This document shows positions 42,767-52,234 of a stretch of 64,000 nt of DNA, in pieces. Origin of the DNA: Ustilago trichophora (Eukaryota; Basidiomycota; Ustilaginomycetes; Ustilaginales; Ustilaginaceae); the NCBI GenBank assembly GCA_900323505.1, contig OOIN01000047.1, positions 434,001 to 498,000 on the forward strand, written 5' to 3'. Under the pieces are notes generated by a model. The model was not told where the DNA came from and searched no databases. It worked only from the letters and a program-made list of their open reading frames with translations. Every line of letters begins with the position of its first letter. Within the stretch, counting starts at the first letter, position 1. The translations under genes were made by a program, and so were the position numbers.

Positions 42767-42873
42767 AGCTTTCAATTGATATAAGGTGCATGATGTGTTG
42801 ATTATACAGATGTTGAGGAAAGCGAGCATGTATAGTGACGGGCAATTTATTTGATCACTTTCGGCGCGCACTG
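42767..42873. repeat. Right terminal inverted repeat of the Tc1 element
   Basis: 107 bases, perfect inverse of the left end. Inner motif copy GAAAGTGATCAAAT lies at 42667-42680 and the outer, inverted copy at 42849-42862. Confidence 0.95.
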
Positions 42874-43381
42874 TATATGTAAATTTGTGAGGTAAGGGGT
42901 AAGCTACATAAGATTGACGTGTGACTTGTTTGTGTATTGCCACGTTGGAAAGAGAGAGAGTATTGAGCCTTTTAATCGGTTAGATTCCCAAAGAAAACGC
43001 ATCACACTACACCACGCCATATGTTTTCTTCCAAAGATTAAAAAGTTCAACTCTTCCCATCCGCCCCTTGGCAAACAAATGTGTGCTTGATATAGTGGTA
43101 GATGAATAAAATTCCACTCAAGGTTGAGCCTTGTGCCAAAGAGTCAGAGCCACGCATATGCCTGTGCATCGTGCGCGTGAGCTCCTAGAACCCCAATGTT
43201 TCTCAAATCAAAGGTTCAAGCTTAAGTCGCGGCCCCCTTTCATTTAGAAAAGACCAATGTTGCGTCGAATGGACAATGCAGTCAAAATGTGTCTGCTCGT
43301 GCGTCGCCGACACGGACCAAACGCGAAATCTTGAGGTGAAAACTTTGCATGGCAAGTTGTACTATACAATATGCTCTGGTA
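42874..43381. other. Intergenic region transposon / CFD1 3' flank
   Basis: 508 bases; nothing recognisable. Confidence 0.5.
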
Positions 43382-44476
43382 TCAAGATGTGACTGCCTTT
43401 GCTACAACGGCCTCCTTGTGCTTTTGCGCAAGCTGTCGAATCTGATCCGTAATCTCTTGGAAGATGGGGAAGGTCAAACTGTCCTTATACCTCTGAATGG
43501 TCGTTCTGGACAGAATGGTTCCTGCTTGGACCGTATCGGATGCTTCTGATGGCGATGATGATGATGGTGCTGCTGCTGATGCTGGGGTGGGGGTGGATGA
43601 TGGCTGGAGGGGTTGATCTGTTGCCTGTGGCTTGTCGTTGTCAGCGAGTGAAGTCGAATCGAGTTGCTGTTGGAGCTGTTGCTGGGCGTCTTCCTTTGCA
43701 TCGTCCAAAACGCGCACCAGACCTGGATCGATCGGAATCCTCCCCAAAAAGTGAATGTTTTCCCTCTTGGCCAATGCCTCACCTCCACCTTTACCCCACA
43801 CGTTGGTGCAATCTTTGCAATGTGGGCAGATGTATCCAGACATATTCTCGATCAGTCCCAGCACCGGCAAGTCGGTCTTGCGGCAAAAGTCGAGCGATCT
43901 CAAGTTATCCGCCAGACTGACTGCTTGAGGAGTAGTCACCATGACTGCCGAGGGGGAGAAAGTTCGCAGATACTCGAGGATGCTGATATGTTCGTCCGAG
44001 GTTCCGGGGGGCGTATCAATGATGAGATAGTCCAATGCGCCCCAACGTACGTCGCCGAGGAACTGTTTGATCATGGCATTCTTCTTGGGACCGCGCCAGA
44101 CCACACTGTCGTTCTTGGAGCGGAGCAAAAAGCCAACGCTCATAACGGCAAGTTGCTGCGATGCATCGGTGTATACGGGGACCCAGCCATCGGTGCTCTG
44201 TTTGACGGTGGATCCGTCGAGACCCAGCATGCGCGGGATCGAGGGTCCGGTCAGATCCACATCGAGAATGCCGACTTTGGCTTGACGTCCATCGGGAAGG
44301 AGAGAAGATGCCAAGGAAAGGGCCAGTTGAGCAGAAACCGAGGATTTCCCAACACCTCCTTTGCCAGAGAGAACTAAGATGACGTGTGACACTTGCGAAA
44401 GTCGACGCACGATCTTTGGGTCTGCACCGAGATGCGACGCCGAAGGAGAGATGGCCGAGGTGCTAGCTGCACTCAT
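43382..44476 (-). CDS. CFD1: Cytosolic Fe-S cluster scaffold Cfd1 (Nubp2)
   Basis: P-loop NTPase that, with Nbp35, assembles Fe4S4 clusters for cytosolic and nuclear proteins (CIA pathway). 364 residues. Deviant Walker [11 protein letters not shown] near residue 37, switch segment [25 protein letters not shown], and the two cluster-binding cysteines in [19 protein letters not shown]. It lacks the four-cysteine N-terminus of Nbp35, so Cfd1 is the better name. A Gln/Ser/Pro-rich insert of about 65 residues sits near the C-terminus between LGRIPIDPG and the final helix ([16 protein letters not shown]). It is divergent from the phenolic acid decarboxylase gene. Confidence 0.95.
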   Translation of the reverse strand: MSAASTSAISPSASHLGADPKIVRRLSQVSHVILVLSGKGGVGKSSVSAQLALSLASSLLPDGRQAKVGILDVDLTGPSIPRMLGLDGSTVKQSTDGWVPVYTDASQQLAVMSVGFLLRSKNDSVVWRGPKKNAMIKQFLGDVRWGALDYLIIDTPPGTSDEHISILEYLRTFSPSAVMVTTPQAVSLADNLRSLDFCRKTDLPVLGLIENMSGYICPHCKDCTNVWGKGGGEALAKRENIHFLGRIPIDPGLVRVLDDAKEDAQQQLQQQLDSTSLADNDKPQATDQPLQPSSTPTPASAAAPSSSSPSEASDTVQAGTILSRTTIQRYKDSLTFPIFQEITDQIRQLAQKHKEAVVAKAVTS

Positions 44477-45500
44477 TGTGCTCGTCGTCGAGGATATGTT
44501 TCAAGTCAACCAGGATGATGGAGTGAAACACGATGGCTGAGTCGTGTGTGATTCGAGTTTTCGGCTATCTTTCCGCTTTCTTCTTCTTGAGCGACTTTTG
44601 TGGAGATAAAGACCCGATTCGAGTCTCCCGATCTGGCCAGAATCGCATGAGACGCGACTCTCATGTCGGATCTACGCATATTGCATCGGGAACCTTGGAA
44701 TTGTTTCAATCTCCGAGACGTCACTTCACCAAAAGGCAATGACAGTTGACACAATAATGACATCATCATCTTGACATGCAATACAGGAAGGAACTCGAAA
44801 CCATCGGCAGCGACGAAACCATGACATGGGGGCGAAACAGAGCTCGGGCCAAAGCAATTCCCTTTTTCCGTACGTGTCTACTTTGCTTCCACACTTGCAA
44901 ACGCCGCAACTCGTACGTCTAAGAGCGCGAACAAGGGCCATGTGGAGAACGTGCAGCATGACGCAACTGTCTCTTGAGCATACCGCATAATGGGCCCAAG
45001 TCTTCGGGACGTTCTTCGGCAAATGTGCCCTCTTTCCTCTTCCGTTCATCATGACAAAATGATTGACTTGACACTGAATGGTGCGCCTCTGTGCTGCCGA
45101 AACTGCTTCTGTTCCTTCTCCGGCTTGGCGCGGGAATCGAAATTCGAGTTGGATTGTCTGTGTCAACACCGTTTCTGTGCATTGTGAGCTCTGGAAGAAC
45201 GACGTTGTCATGATCCGAGCGAGCTTCTTCCTCGCTTGTCTTGGCTAGAATCACCAGATGAGCTTTGCTTCGTCCGCCTGTCTGCCGTCGTTTCCGTGCC
45301 TCCCGTCGGCTTTATCTCAGACCCTTCCAAACGAGACGGAGAAGAATTATATATCTAGCCCCCAAAACTCCGCGTTCCCTTAGATTAGCTCTACGACCAT
45401 CCCGTTCGATCCTATCCCACACTCGCAACACCCTTGAAATCAGTTCGACACTCCCTAGCTTCCTTGTCTTTGACCACAACCAATCCACAAGTCCCTCATC
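44477..45500. other. Divergent region CFD1 / phenolic acid decarboxylase
   Basis: 1.0 kb, no convincing gene; overlapping short frames on both strands look random. It contains a TATA-like element at 45347-45354. Confidence 0.5.
45347..45354 (+). promoter_or_regulatory. TATA-like element of the decarboxylase gene
   Basis: TTATATAT, 147 bases before the ATG at 45501, in otherwise mixed sequence. Confidence 0.35.
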
Positions 45501-46028
45501 ATGCTCTGGCCCCGCAACGACGAAACTGTAAGAGCCCACTTCCAGAAGGACATCGAGAACGTCCATCTGCTGTACGACTACGATGCAGAGAACCCTGAAA
45601 CCGGCGCTCCTGAAAAGTGGCGCTACGAGATGTGGTTCCGCTCCGACAACCGCATCGTCTACGCGATCCACGGCGGTCCCATGGCCGGTCGATTGAACTA
45701 CCAGACCGTCGACTATCAATGCATTCGTCCAGGAGAGCTCTGGCAAGCAAACTGGTTGGAAGAAACTGGTACGATCTGCTCTCTGGTCTACGACATTCCA
45801 CAGGGTAAAATCACTACCATGCTCAACTTCAGTAAAGGTCATTGGGAGTACCCAGAGAAAGCTCACGGTGACAAAAGGAACCCTGAGGATTTCCAAAGGT
45901 GGAGAGAACTGGCAAGAGTCGGCGGTGCGACCGAAAGAAAGATCCTCAACGATCAAGCTACTATCCTGAAGAGCTTCAGAGGCGCAGGAGATCTCAAGGA
46001 TATCGATCTCAATGCTCCCACTCTTTAG
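45501..46028 (+). CDS. Phenolic acid decarboxylase (PadC family)
   Basis: Cofactor-free lipocalin-fold enzyme that decarboxylates ferulic, p-coumaric or caffeic acid to vinyl phenols. It can detoxify or use plant cell-wall hydroxycinnamates in the cytoplasm. 175 residues, close to bacterial PadC (about 160-180). The two catalytic tyrosines fit YDY at residues 25-27; the catalytic Arg fits GPMAGRLNYQ and the Glu fits WLEETGT. The barrel strands WRYEMWFRSDNRIVYAIHGG and ITTMLNFSKGHWEYPE match the family order. No intron and no signal peptide. It is convergent with APM1 and divergent from CFD1. Family members are common in bacteria and known in basidiomycetes, so horizontal origin is possible but untested. 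Confidence 0.93.
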   Translation: MLWPRNDETVRAHFQKDIENVHLLYDYDAENPETGAPEKWRYEMWFRSDNRIVYAIHGGPMAGRLNYQTVDYQCIRPGELWQANWLEETGTICSLVYDIPQGKITTMLNFSKGHWEYPEKAHGDKRNPEDFQRWRELARVGGATERKILNDQATILKSFRGAGDLKDIDLNAPTL

Positions 46029-46369
46029 TTAAATAAGTCTCTCCTACCTTCATATAATATCTTGTACAGTACTGTACAGCCGACACCCCCGCAGCATCGA
46101 CGCACATACTATTGTATCCTTTCCAGGAAATCAATCCTTTCTAATTTGACACGCTGAGATCATAGCACCGAGCGAGCCTGACGCCAACGTCTTCAGCTAA
46201 CGGATCACAAAATTTCAACGGTCGATTGAGCGGCATGACATGAGAGCGAAGATGGCAAAGTTCACACGCTTAAGAAAACATGATGTAGATGGTATGATTC
46301 TGAAACATGATAGATGCATCACCAACACAAACTTGAAAGCCGACAGAACCAGAACACGGAAGCAATTCT
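46029..46369. other. Convergent 3' region decarboxylase / APM1
   Basis: 341 bases; only the palindrome at 46063-46078 stands out. Confidence 0.5.
46063..46078. repeat. 16-base palindrome TGTACAGTACTGTACA
   Basis: Perfect palindrome just after the decarboxylase stop; member of the TACTGTAC family. Confidence 0.75.
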
Positions 46370-47781
46370 CTAAGCCGAGAAGGGCGCCAATCTCGCCGAG
46401 GGCTTCTCGCTCTGTGTGCGCAGATCATACTCTCCATGCTGGGTAATGTATCGCACCCACGGCAAAGCCTGATAGCCCGACTTTTCGACAATCTTGAGGT
46501 ATCGCACCTGAATACCAGAGACGGTAAAGTAAGGAATCTCGAACTTGATGCTGATGGGTGTACGGCGATCGACCGTGTCTTCGCTCTTGACGCTTGGCAA
46601 GCCAAAGTGGGCGCGCATGAGGAACTCCTTGCCTCCCCCGAGTTGCTTGATCTTCCACACCATTGCAGACTTTTCTGGTGCATAGACGACGGATCCAGTT
46701 GCGGCCTGTTGATCAAGGAAAGGAGCAAGAAGCGAAATGTCAGCATACCATCTCAAAGAAGCGAATCCAAAGTGAATGGACACGGCTTGCTGCTTACTCT
46801 GAACTTGGGCGTGTCGGCATCGTCCGGGACAGGAATGTGAATCTCGACATTGTTTGCAGTTGAGCGACGCTTAAACTGGGCCTTGACCTTGACCATGAAC
46901 TCTATCCTGCTTCCCTCGTGGCGTTCGACGATGGCTTCTGCCCAGATGAGCGGCTTGACCTGGGTGCTGAGACGGTAGCTCATGAGCTCAAACTCTCCGT
47001 CCGGTGGGATGAACGAGATGGTCCTGTCGTTCTCGAATCGCGAGAGACGTACGCACTGGTGGAACTTGACGTCCTCCATTTCGATCGCTTTGCCCCTCGC
47101 AGCCCTTCCGGTATTCTCAAACATGACCTTGTCGTTCAAACCTAGTCTCAACTCTGGCATACCCGAGAGGTAGCACTTCATCTTGATGGCACCCAAAATC
47201 TCGCTTCTGACCACATTGCCATTAGCACTGACCAGCAGATTGACCGATTCCACCACGTCCAAAAACACCTCGTTCTTGCGGTATCGAATCCCCTCGGAAC
47301 GCCACGAGACCGCATTAGTCACGGCCATAGGTGGTCGCACTTGCACCTCGAGCTTGTGCGACTCCTGGGTGATGTATTCCTGCAAGATCTTGGATTCGGT
47401 GGTTTGGGGATAGCCAAAGTCCATCATCTCGTCGAGCAGCTCGTAGATGATGACAAAGTTGTCACGGATCGATTCTTCTTCGAGCTCCTTGAAGTACTCT
47501 TCGAGGACCGAGGCGAGTTTGTGGAGGAAAATGAGCACTTCAGCTGCGTTCGAGTTGCGCCGTGAGAGGGCCAGAAGGTAGAGGTTGTTGTGTCGGATAA
47601 ACATGTAGTTGACTCCTTCGGAAGAGAAACAAGGACTGACCGAGCTTCCGCCCGCTTCTTCTTCGAGGTCAAGAAGCAAGGGCAGGAATTTTTCGACGGC
47701 AGTAGGGGAGATATCATCACGGTAGGAGCGCTGGATGAGGGACTTGCCCTTGAGGTCGACGATGGCGATGAGAGACGTCAT
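46370..47781 (-). CDS. APM1: AP-1 clathrin adaptor mu subunit, one intron
   Basis: Medium chain of AP-1, which binds Yxx-phi sorting signals at the trans-Golgi network and endosomes. Exons 47781-46798 and 46705-46370 flank a 92-base intron (donor GTAAGC, acceptor AACAG), giving 439 residues, the normal length. N-terminal longin-like domain starts LIAIVDLKGKSLIQRSYRDD. The mu homology domain includes VSWRSEGIRYRKNEVFLDVV, GMPELRLGLND, FIPPDGEFELMSYR and, across the splice, DTPKFR followed by AATGSVVYAPEKSAMVWKIK and KEFLMRAHFGLPSV. GYQALPWVRYITQHGEYDLR closes the protein. Identity as AP-1 rather than AP-2 rests on the overall match. It is divergent from the 5S rRNA gene. Confidence 0.95.
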
Positions 47782-48157
47782 CGTAGCGACGAGCTGTGCA
47801 GCTCTTCTCTAAATCAATTGTTGGTCGAAGATGCCAAATGAGCTGCGCAAAAGAGACGAGTTGACGAGCTTCAGTGGGCTTGGATAACGATAGGCTGCGA
47901 TTAGGTTAGCCGGTGCTTTTGAGGTGATGAACGCGAGGAGTGTATCGAACGTGTGAGTGTTGGATATGAAGGATCAAAAAGTGTTGCACTGCTCTGGCGA
48001 TTTGGCAACTTCAGAAAGAAAGGGTGGCCTGTGTGTGATGCGGTCTTCTTGCACATCACATCACCATCACCACAGTGAGAATTGGCGCGTCACCTGACAG
48101 ACATCTTGGATCTCACATTGTTTTGGAATTATAGTGGCTTGTAAGCAAGGGTTTGAC
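47782..48157. other. APM1 promoter and 5S rRNA upstream region
   Basis: 376 bases without a gene; contains the TATA-like box of the 5S gene at 48129-48133. Confidence 0.5.
48129..48133 (+). promoter_or_regulatory. TATA-like box of the 5S gene
   Basis: TTATA at about -29 to -25 from the inferred 5S start; Schizosaccharomyces Pol III genes use such upstream TATA boxes. Confidence 0.4.
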
Positions 48158-48275
48158 ATCTGCGGCCATAGAACCTTGAAAGCACCGCATCCCGTCCGAT
48201 CTGCGAAGTTAAGCAAGGTATCGCCTAGTCAGTACTGCGGTGGGGGACCACGCGGGAATCCTAGGTGCTGCAGTT
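48158..48275 (+). rRNA. 5S ribosomal RNA (solo gene)
   Basis: 118 bases beginning ATCTGCGGCCATAGAACC and ending TAGGTGCTGCAGTT. The typical 5S core is present: CCCGTCCGATCTGCGAAGTT with internal A-box GAAGTTAAGCA, and the C-box part GGTGGGGGACCACGCGGGAA. The two ends pair to form helix I. It is followed at once by a T-run terminator. The gene is isolated, outside any visible rDNA repeat. Confidence 0.95.
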
Positions 48276-48276
48276 C

Positions 48277-48288
48277 TTTTTTCTTTTT
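48277..48288 (+). terminator. Pol III T-run terminator
   Basis: TTTTTTCTTTTT directly after the 5S 3' end. Confidence 0.85.
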
Positions 48289-48525
48289 CATCCCCTTTTT
48301 TGGGGCGATGTTAGGTCAGCTCATTTAGGTCACCGCTTGGCAGATCAGCGAAGGTGATGCTTCTTTTCTAGACACCACTTGCTCCCTCGAGGAAACAGCA
48401 ATGCTGCGATTGTAACTCGTCGCAATCGTTCTTTGCTTGACAAGTTTCATACATCAACAAGCATCTTGCTTTAATAACGCCAGACGCGCAACTATCACAA
48501 GGCTGTCTTTCGACTGCCTCTCAAA

Positions 48526-48831
48526 ATGCCAGAACCTGGTCGAACCTGCGCCTGCACCCCACGTTCGCTGCTCATCCCAGCCGGCGGGGTGAAGACACTC
48601 GACCCGAGCCAACGTGTGAGCGCCCAAGAGCTCGCTGCCAAGGACAGAGAATGGCAGCGACAGCGACGAGTCTCAGATGCCATTGCAGAGAACGCTCAAA
48701 ACCCAACAAGCCGGCCACCGAGCTATGTCTCTGCCGCAAGCCAAGCCGGGCAGAATACAGAGGCGAAGAAGAAGGCCTCGCCTTTTTCGCTATTCAGCCG
48801 TAGGAGCGTCAATGGAGCTGGCAAGACATAA
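48526..48831 (+). CDS. Small protein A of a tandem paralogous pair, function unknown
   Basis: 101 residues, no family recognised. It shares a block with the neighbour at 49037: 27 of 38 residues match from TPRSLL to the WQRQ motif (PSQRVS, ELxAKDRxWQRQ). Both then have PPSYV followed by ASQ, and a Lys/Arg-rich tail (KKKASPFSLFSRR here). PPSY fits the PPxY consensus bound by WW domains such as those of Rsp5/Nedd4 ligases, which is an inference only. No signal peptide or membrane segment. The start is the first Met, followed by MPEPGRTCAC. The paralogy makes it very likely to be a real gene despite its size. Confidence 0.75.
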   Translation: MPEPGRTCACTPRSLLIPAGGVKTLDPSQRVSAQELAAKDREWQRQRRVSDAIAENAQNPTSRPPSYVSAASQAGQNTEAKKKASPFSLFSRRSVNGAGKT

Positions 48832-49036
48832 GCAAGCGTGATGCTCGAATGCCACAAGGTGTTAGATCACTCGACAGCCAGCCGCCGGTCCCCGGCAAAG
48901 CGGCCCCTGCGCTTTCTCTTGGCACTTTATGGCTGTGCTACCACACATGTGATGGTCATGAACATGTGCGATACGACCTTCTCCCATCCACACAAACACA
49001 ACCATCACAATACTCGTCCACCTGCGTCATTGGAAA

Positions 49037-49417
49037 ATGGCAGATTTTTGCGTCCCCTACTACCCCGGAAGCGGCTACACCCCACGCTCACTGCTGGTGC
49101 CAGCGGTCGGGCTACCCACGCTGCATCCTAGCCAACGTGTGAGCATCAAGGAGCTAGAAGCGAAAGATCGGGCCTGGCAGCGGCAGCAAGATCGTCAACC
49201 AGCGCTCAGCAGACAGGTCTCTTATCCGCCTTCGTATGTGACCAGTGCAAGTCAGGATATCGGGGCTGCCGAGTACAAAGTGAAGCGGAAGAAGGGCCGG
49301 TTCTTGGGGTCTGTCTTCTGGCGGCGAAATTTCGGAAAGTTGTATCCCTCAACAACAAACGAGCTTAAGCCAGAGCTTCCAAAGCAGGTCGAACAAGATG
49401 GTGCTCGCCCGATCTGA
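49037..49417 (+). CDS. Small protein B of a tandem paralogous pair, function unknown
   Basis: 126 residues, same orientation as protein A and 205 bases after its stop. It shares TPRSLLVPA, PSQRVS, ELEAKDRAWQRQ and PPSYVTSASQ with A. The N-terminus (MADFCVPYYPGSGY) is different. The C-terminus is basic with aromatic residues (KRKKGRFLGSVFWRRNFGK), then an acidic/Gln end. Divergence outside the core while the core is kept points to selection on the shared block. No known domain seen; nothing indicates secretion. Confidence 0.75.
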   Translation: MADFCVPYYPGSGYTPRSLLVPAVGLPTLHPSQRVSIKELEAKDRAWQRQQDRQPALSRQVSYPPSYVTSASQDIGAAEYKVKRKKGRFLGSVFWRRNFGKLYPSTTNELKPELPKQVEQDGARPI

Positions 49418-52234
49418 AGTTCTTAACAGTGGCACAATGTCATGCTCCGATACCCCGATACTAATTCACCACGACGCGCTCCAACAGGTCTCAATCAATC
49501 CAAATCATCATTCGCCACAGCCATACCCGTCTCATGCATGACCGACGCTGGAAGGACCCCTTCCCTACAAGATGATGGTTCCGGCGAGATGGAAACCTGG
49601 ATGCCAAGAAGAAGGGTTTGGTGGGTCTGCCGATGCCCTGGTCACGAAATGGCGGGATCAATTGGATCGTGAGGCGAGGCCAAGATCAGCACGTAGTTAT
49701 TTCGTGTCGCTGTGATGATGGGAGAAAATCGTGCTGCGTGCTGGGGGAGAAGCACGGGATTTTTCGCGCCTTCCCACCTCAGGCAAGGCCTCTCTTTTCT
49801 TTTAATTTTAATTTTAATTTATAGGATTTCTAATTCCTGCAAGTGTCCCCACCAAAACAAGGCAAAGCAAGTAGCAAAAGCACTGTGTGGGTCTGACGAT
49901 GATGTCGAAGATCTTGCCAAGGCCACAGCTTCAAGAGCTGAGCAAAATGAATGGGCAAAGCATCGAGACAAGCTTTGAATTGCCCATAGGATCAAGAGTC
50001 AGAGACGGTGTGCTAGGCCACCACAAGAGCAGGTGTCGAGAGAAAGCCTTGTTTTCTTTTCGAAATCCGGCTCGTGCTGCATCGCATGCCATCTTGGAAA
50101 TGACAAAAGTCGCAGCAATTGCCCATGTTCAAGAGCGCACGCATTTTCGCCTTTTTTGGCGGCAGTGTCAAAGTCTGGGTGTTTTCAGGTCTCATCAAGC
50201 CAGCCCTTTCAACTTTGACTAAATTTGTCATTACCGAGGTTGACGCTGTCGTGCTAGAAGCTGGTCTTTGTGCCGCAATATCTCGCTTTTATGAGAGTAT
50301 TTGCCAATGAGAGTGGCATGGATGGATAGAGGAGTAGCACACCTATCTATACATGTCTTCAAAACAGCAGAATCAATAGGAAATTGAAGCAAAAAAAGGA
50401 GAGCAAGGCTGGAAGGATGATTTGGAGGGTAGATCCTCAGCGCGATTTGGGACAAGCTGCAGGCATCTGCGCATGAACCGCATTCAATTCTGTCTCCCCT
50501 CGTCAAGTGTCGATTCGTTATGCAACCATGCGCGAGGGTCATCCGTGCTCCCTCTTATGAAACAAGGCTCTGGTCCGGCCTTGCGGCGTGGGATGTATGA
50601 CGAAGCACCCGTGGTCATATGTTCAATCTCATTCGATTCTAGTGCGTGGATGCAAAGGGAGCGTGGCGAACATGAAGGGAGATGGGGTCGGCGAGCAAAA
50701 GGTATGTGTAACACTATTGAGATGACAGTGATATGCTCGACATCCGGGAATGACCAACGACGACGACGACGAGACCCTTGCGGAGCGAGCGGCAGAATGA
50801 GCGATATGGCCAAGGAGCAGGGCTAAGAGGGGCATACGCCGGGACGAGGGAAGAGACCGAAGCAGCGGGCTGTAGGAAGAAAAAAAAAAAAAAAAACTAC
50901 GAGCGGCAGCGATTTGATCTCGTTGAGAGGGGGGCGGCGTTCCATGCAGCCAGACAGAAAGAGACGACGTCGACCATGATTAGATCCCATCGAGCCATGG
51001 GCTATGAGCGAAGAAACGAATCTGCTCTCTGTCTGTTGATGAGAGGAGGAGCGCTTGTTCAGACAGGGCGTGCTTTGCTGCCTTTCCCCCTCCGTGACGG
51101 GCTCGGCGCATGCCAAAGAGGTCGCTCTCTGCTTTCTCTATGCAGAAATTGACCGAATGGATACTCGCCCTGCTTGCGCATCTTGGCGAAACGGCATGCT
51201 GCCAAGGTCAATGCAATGAATCTGGAGGAGTTGACATTGGCGTATTGGTATCTGCTCTCTCGATTCTGTTTTGACCTTGCGATGCTCGATACATGCATGT
51301 CAAGCTGATAGCTGCGGACATGAGCAAGATGCAATGAAGAAAATGGCAGCCAGGGCAAGCTCATGTCATTGTGCCTGAGTCTCGATTGCATGCGATGGCA
51401 TTACGAGTACTGTACAGTATGTTGTATCTCTGCGTCACGAGTGGGAACGACGCGAACAAGCCAGAGGAACCGAGAGGTAGGATGTTGAGATCGACATGGC
51501 GTCTACAAACACAGGTCAAGGAGCGATACAGCCGGCAGAGACGATGACTACATCGCATTTGAGAGGAGCGACGACGGTTGGAGCGTCTCTCGACATGACC
51601 AGGAAAAACGATGCGATGGCTCAGACAAAGAGGCGAGAGGAGAGGAGAGGAGAGGAGAGGAGGAGGAGGGGACAAGAGAGAAAGAGGGGGCAATCGAAAA
51701 TGGGCGCGGAGATTTCAACACCCAGATTACAAAAACAAGGCAGCAGATGGCGATGTTCGCTTTATTTTGCTCTTTGCTTTGCTTTTGGTTTTGCTGCAGT
51801 TCCAACGACGCGTGCTTTTTGACTCTCTGTGCTTCCGCCGCCGCCTCCGACACATCCCTTTTGCTGTGCCTCTTTGGGCCCGCCCCGCCCTGCTTTTTGC
51901 CTGGTAGCTCAACCTACTCAGTGTGTAACAGTCTCTGCGTCTGTGTCTGTCTCTGGCTGCAGTGTTGCTGTCGGTCATTCCCTGGTCTGCCTCTGCCGAC
52001 ACACACACACTCTCTCGAGTCTGGCTCAATTCTGGGATACTCGTCGCTCCCGCTCGTGCCCCAAAAGGCTGCCCACCTTGCCCCTTATCCTCCTCCCCTC
52101 TTGTCCCTCTCCTTCTTTCCTCTCCTCCATCACCATCGTTTCTCAACATCTTTTTGAAAGACTCTTGTTTCTTCTCCACCACCATCTCTACCAACACCAA
52201 CACTTCGACACCGTCGTCACCACCTCTAGCAACA
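49418..52234. other. Intergenic region small-gene pair / histone H1
   Basis: 2.8 kb without a convincing protein; many overlapping short frames of low complexity. Holds (TTTTAA)n near 49799-49820, an A-run near 50879-50897, GGAGA repeats near 51634-51663, the palindrome TACTGTACAGTA at 51408-51419, an ACGCGT at 51808-51813 and a C/T-rich H1 leader near 51930-52180. Confidence 0.5.
51408..51419. repeat. TACTGTACAGTA palindrome
   Basis: Perfect 12-base palindrome in noncoding DNA, same family as at 15208 and 23712. Confidence 0.75.

Larger units (their letters stand above)
41242..42873 (+). mobile_element. Complete Tc1/mariner-family DNA transposon, 1632 bp
   Basis: Bounded by TA on both sides (41240-41241 and 42874-42875), as expected from Tc1-type TA target duplication. 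The ends are CAGTGCGCGCC and its inverse. Terminal inverted repeats are 107 bases and identical by eye. It encodes one uninterrupted transposase. Perfect repeats and an open frame suggest recent insertion and possible activity. Confidence 0.95.

Noticed and set aside
45312..45956. 214-residue minus-strand frame
   Set aside because: Antisense of the phenolic acid decarboxylase, which has clear family motifs.
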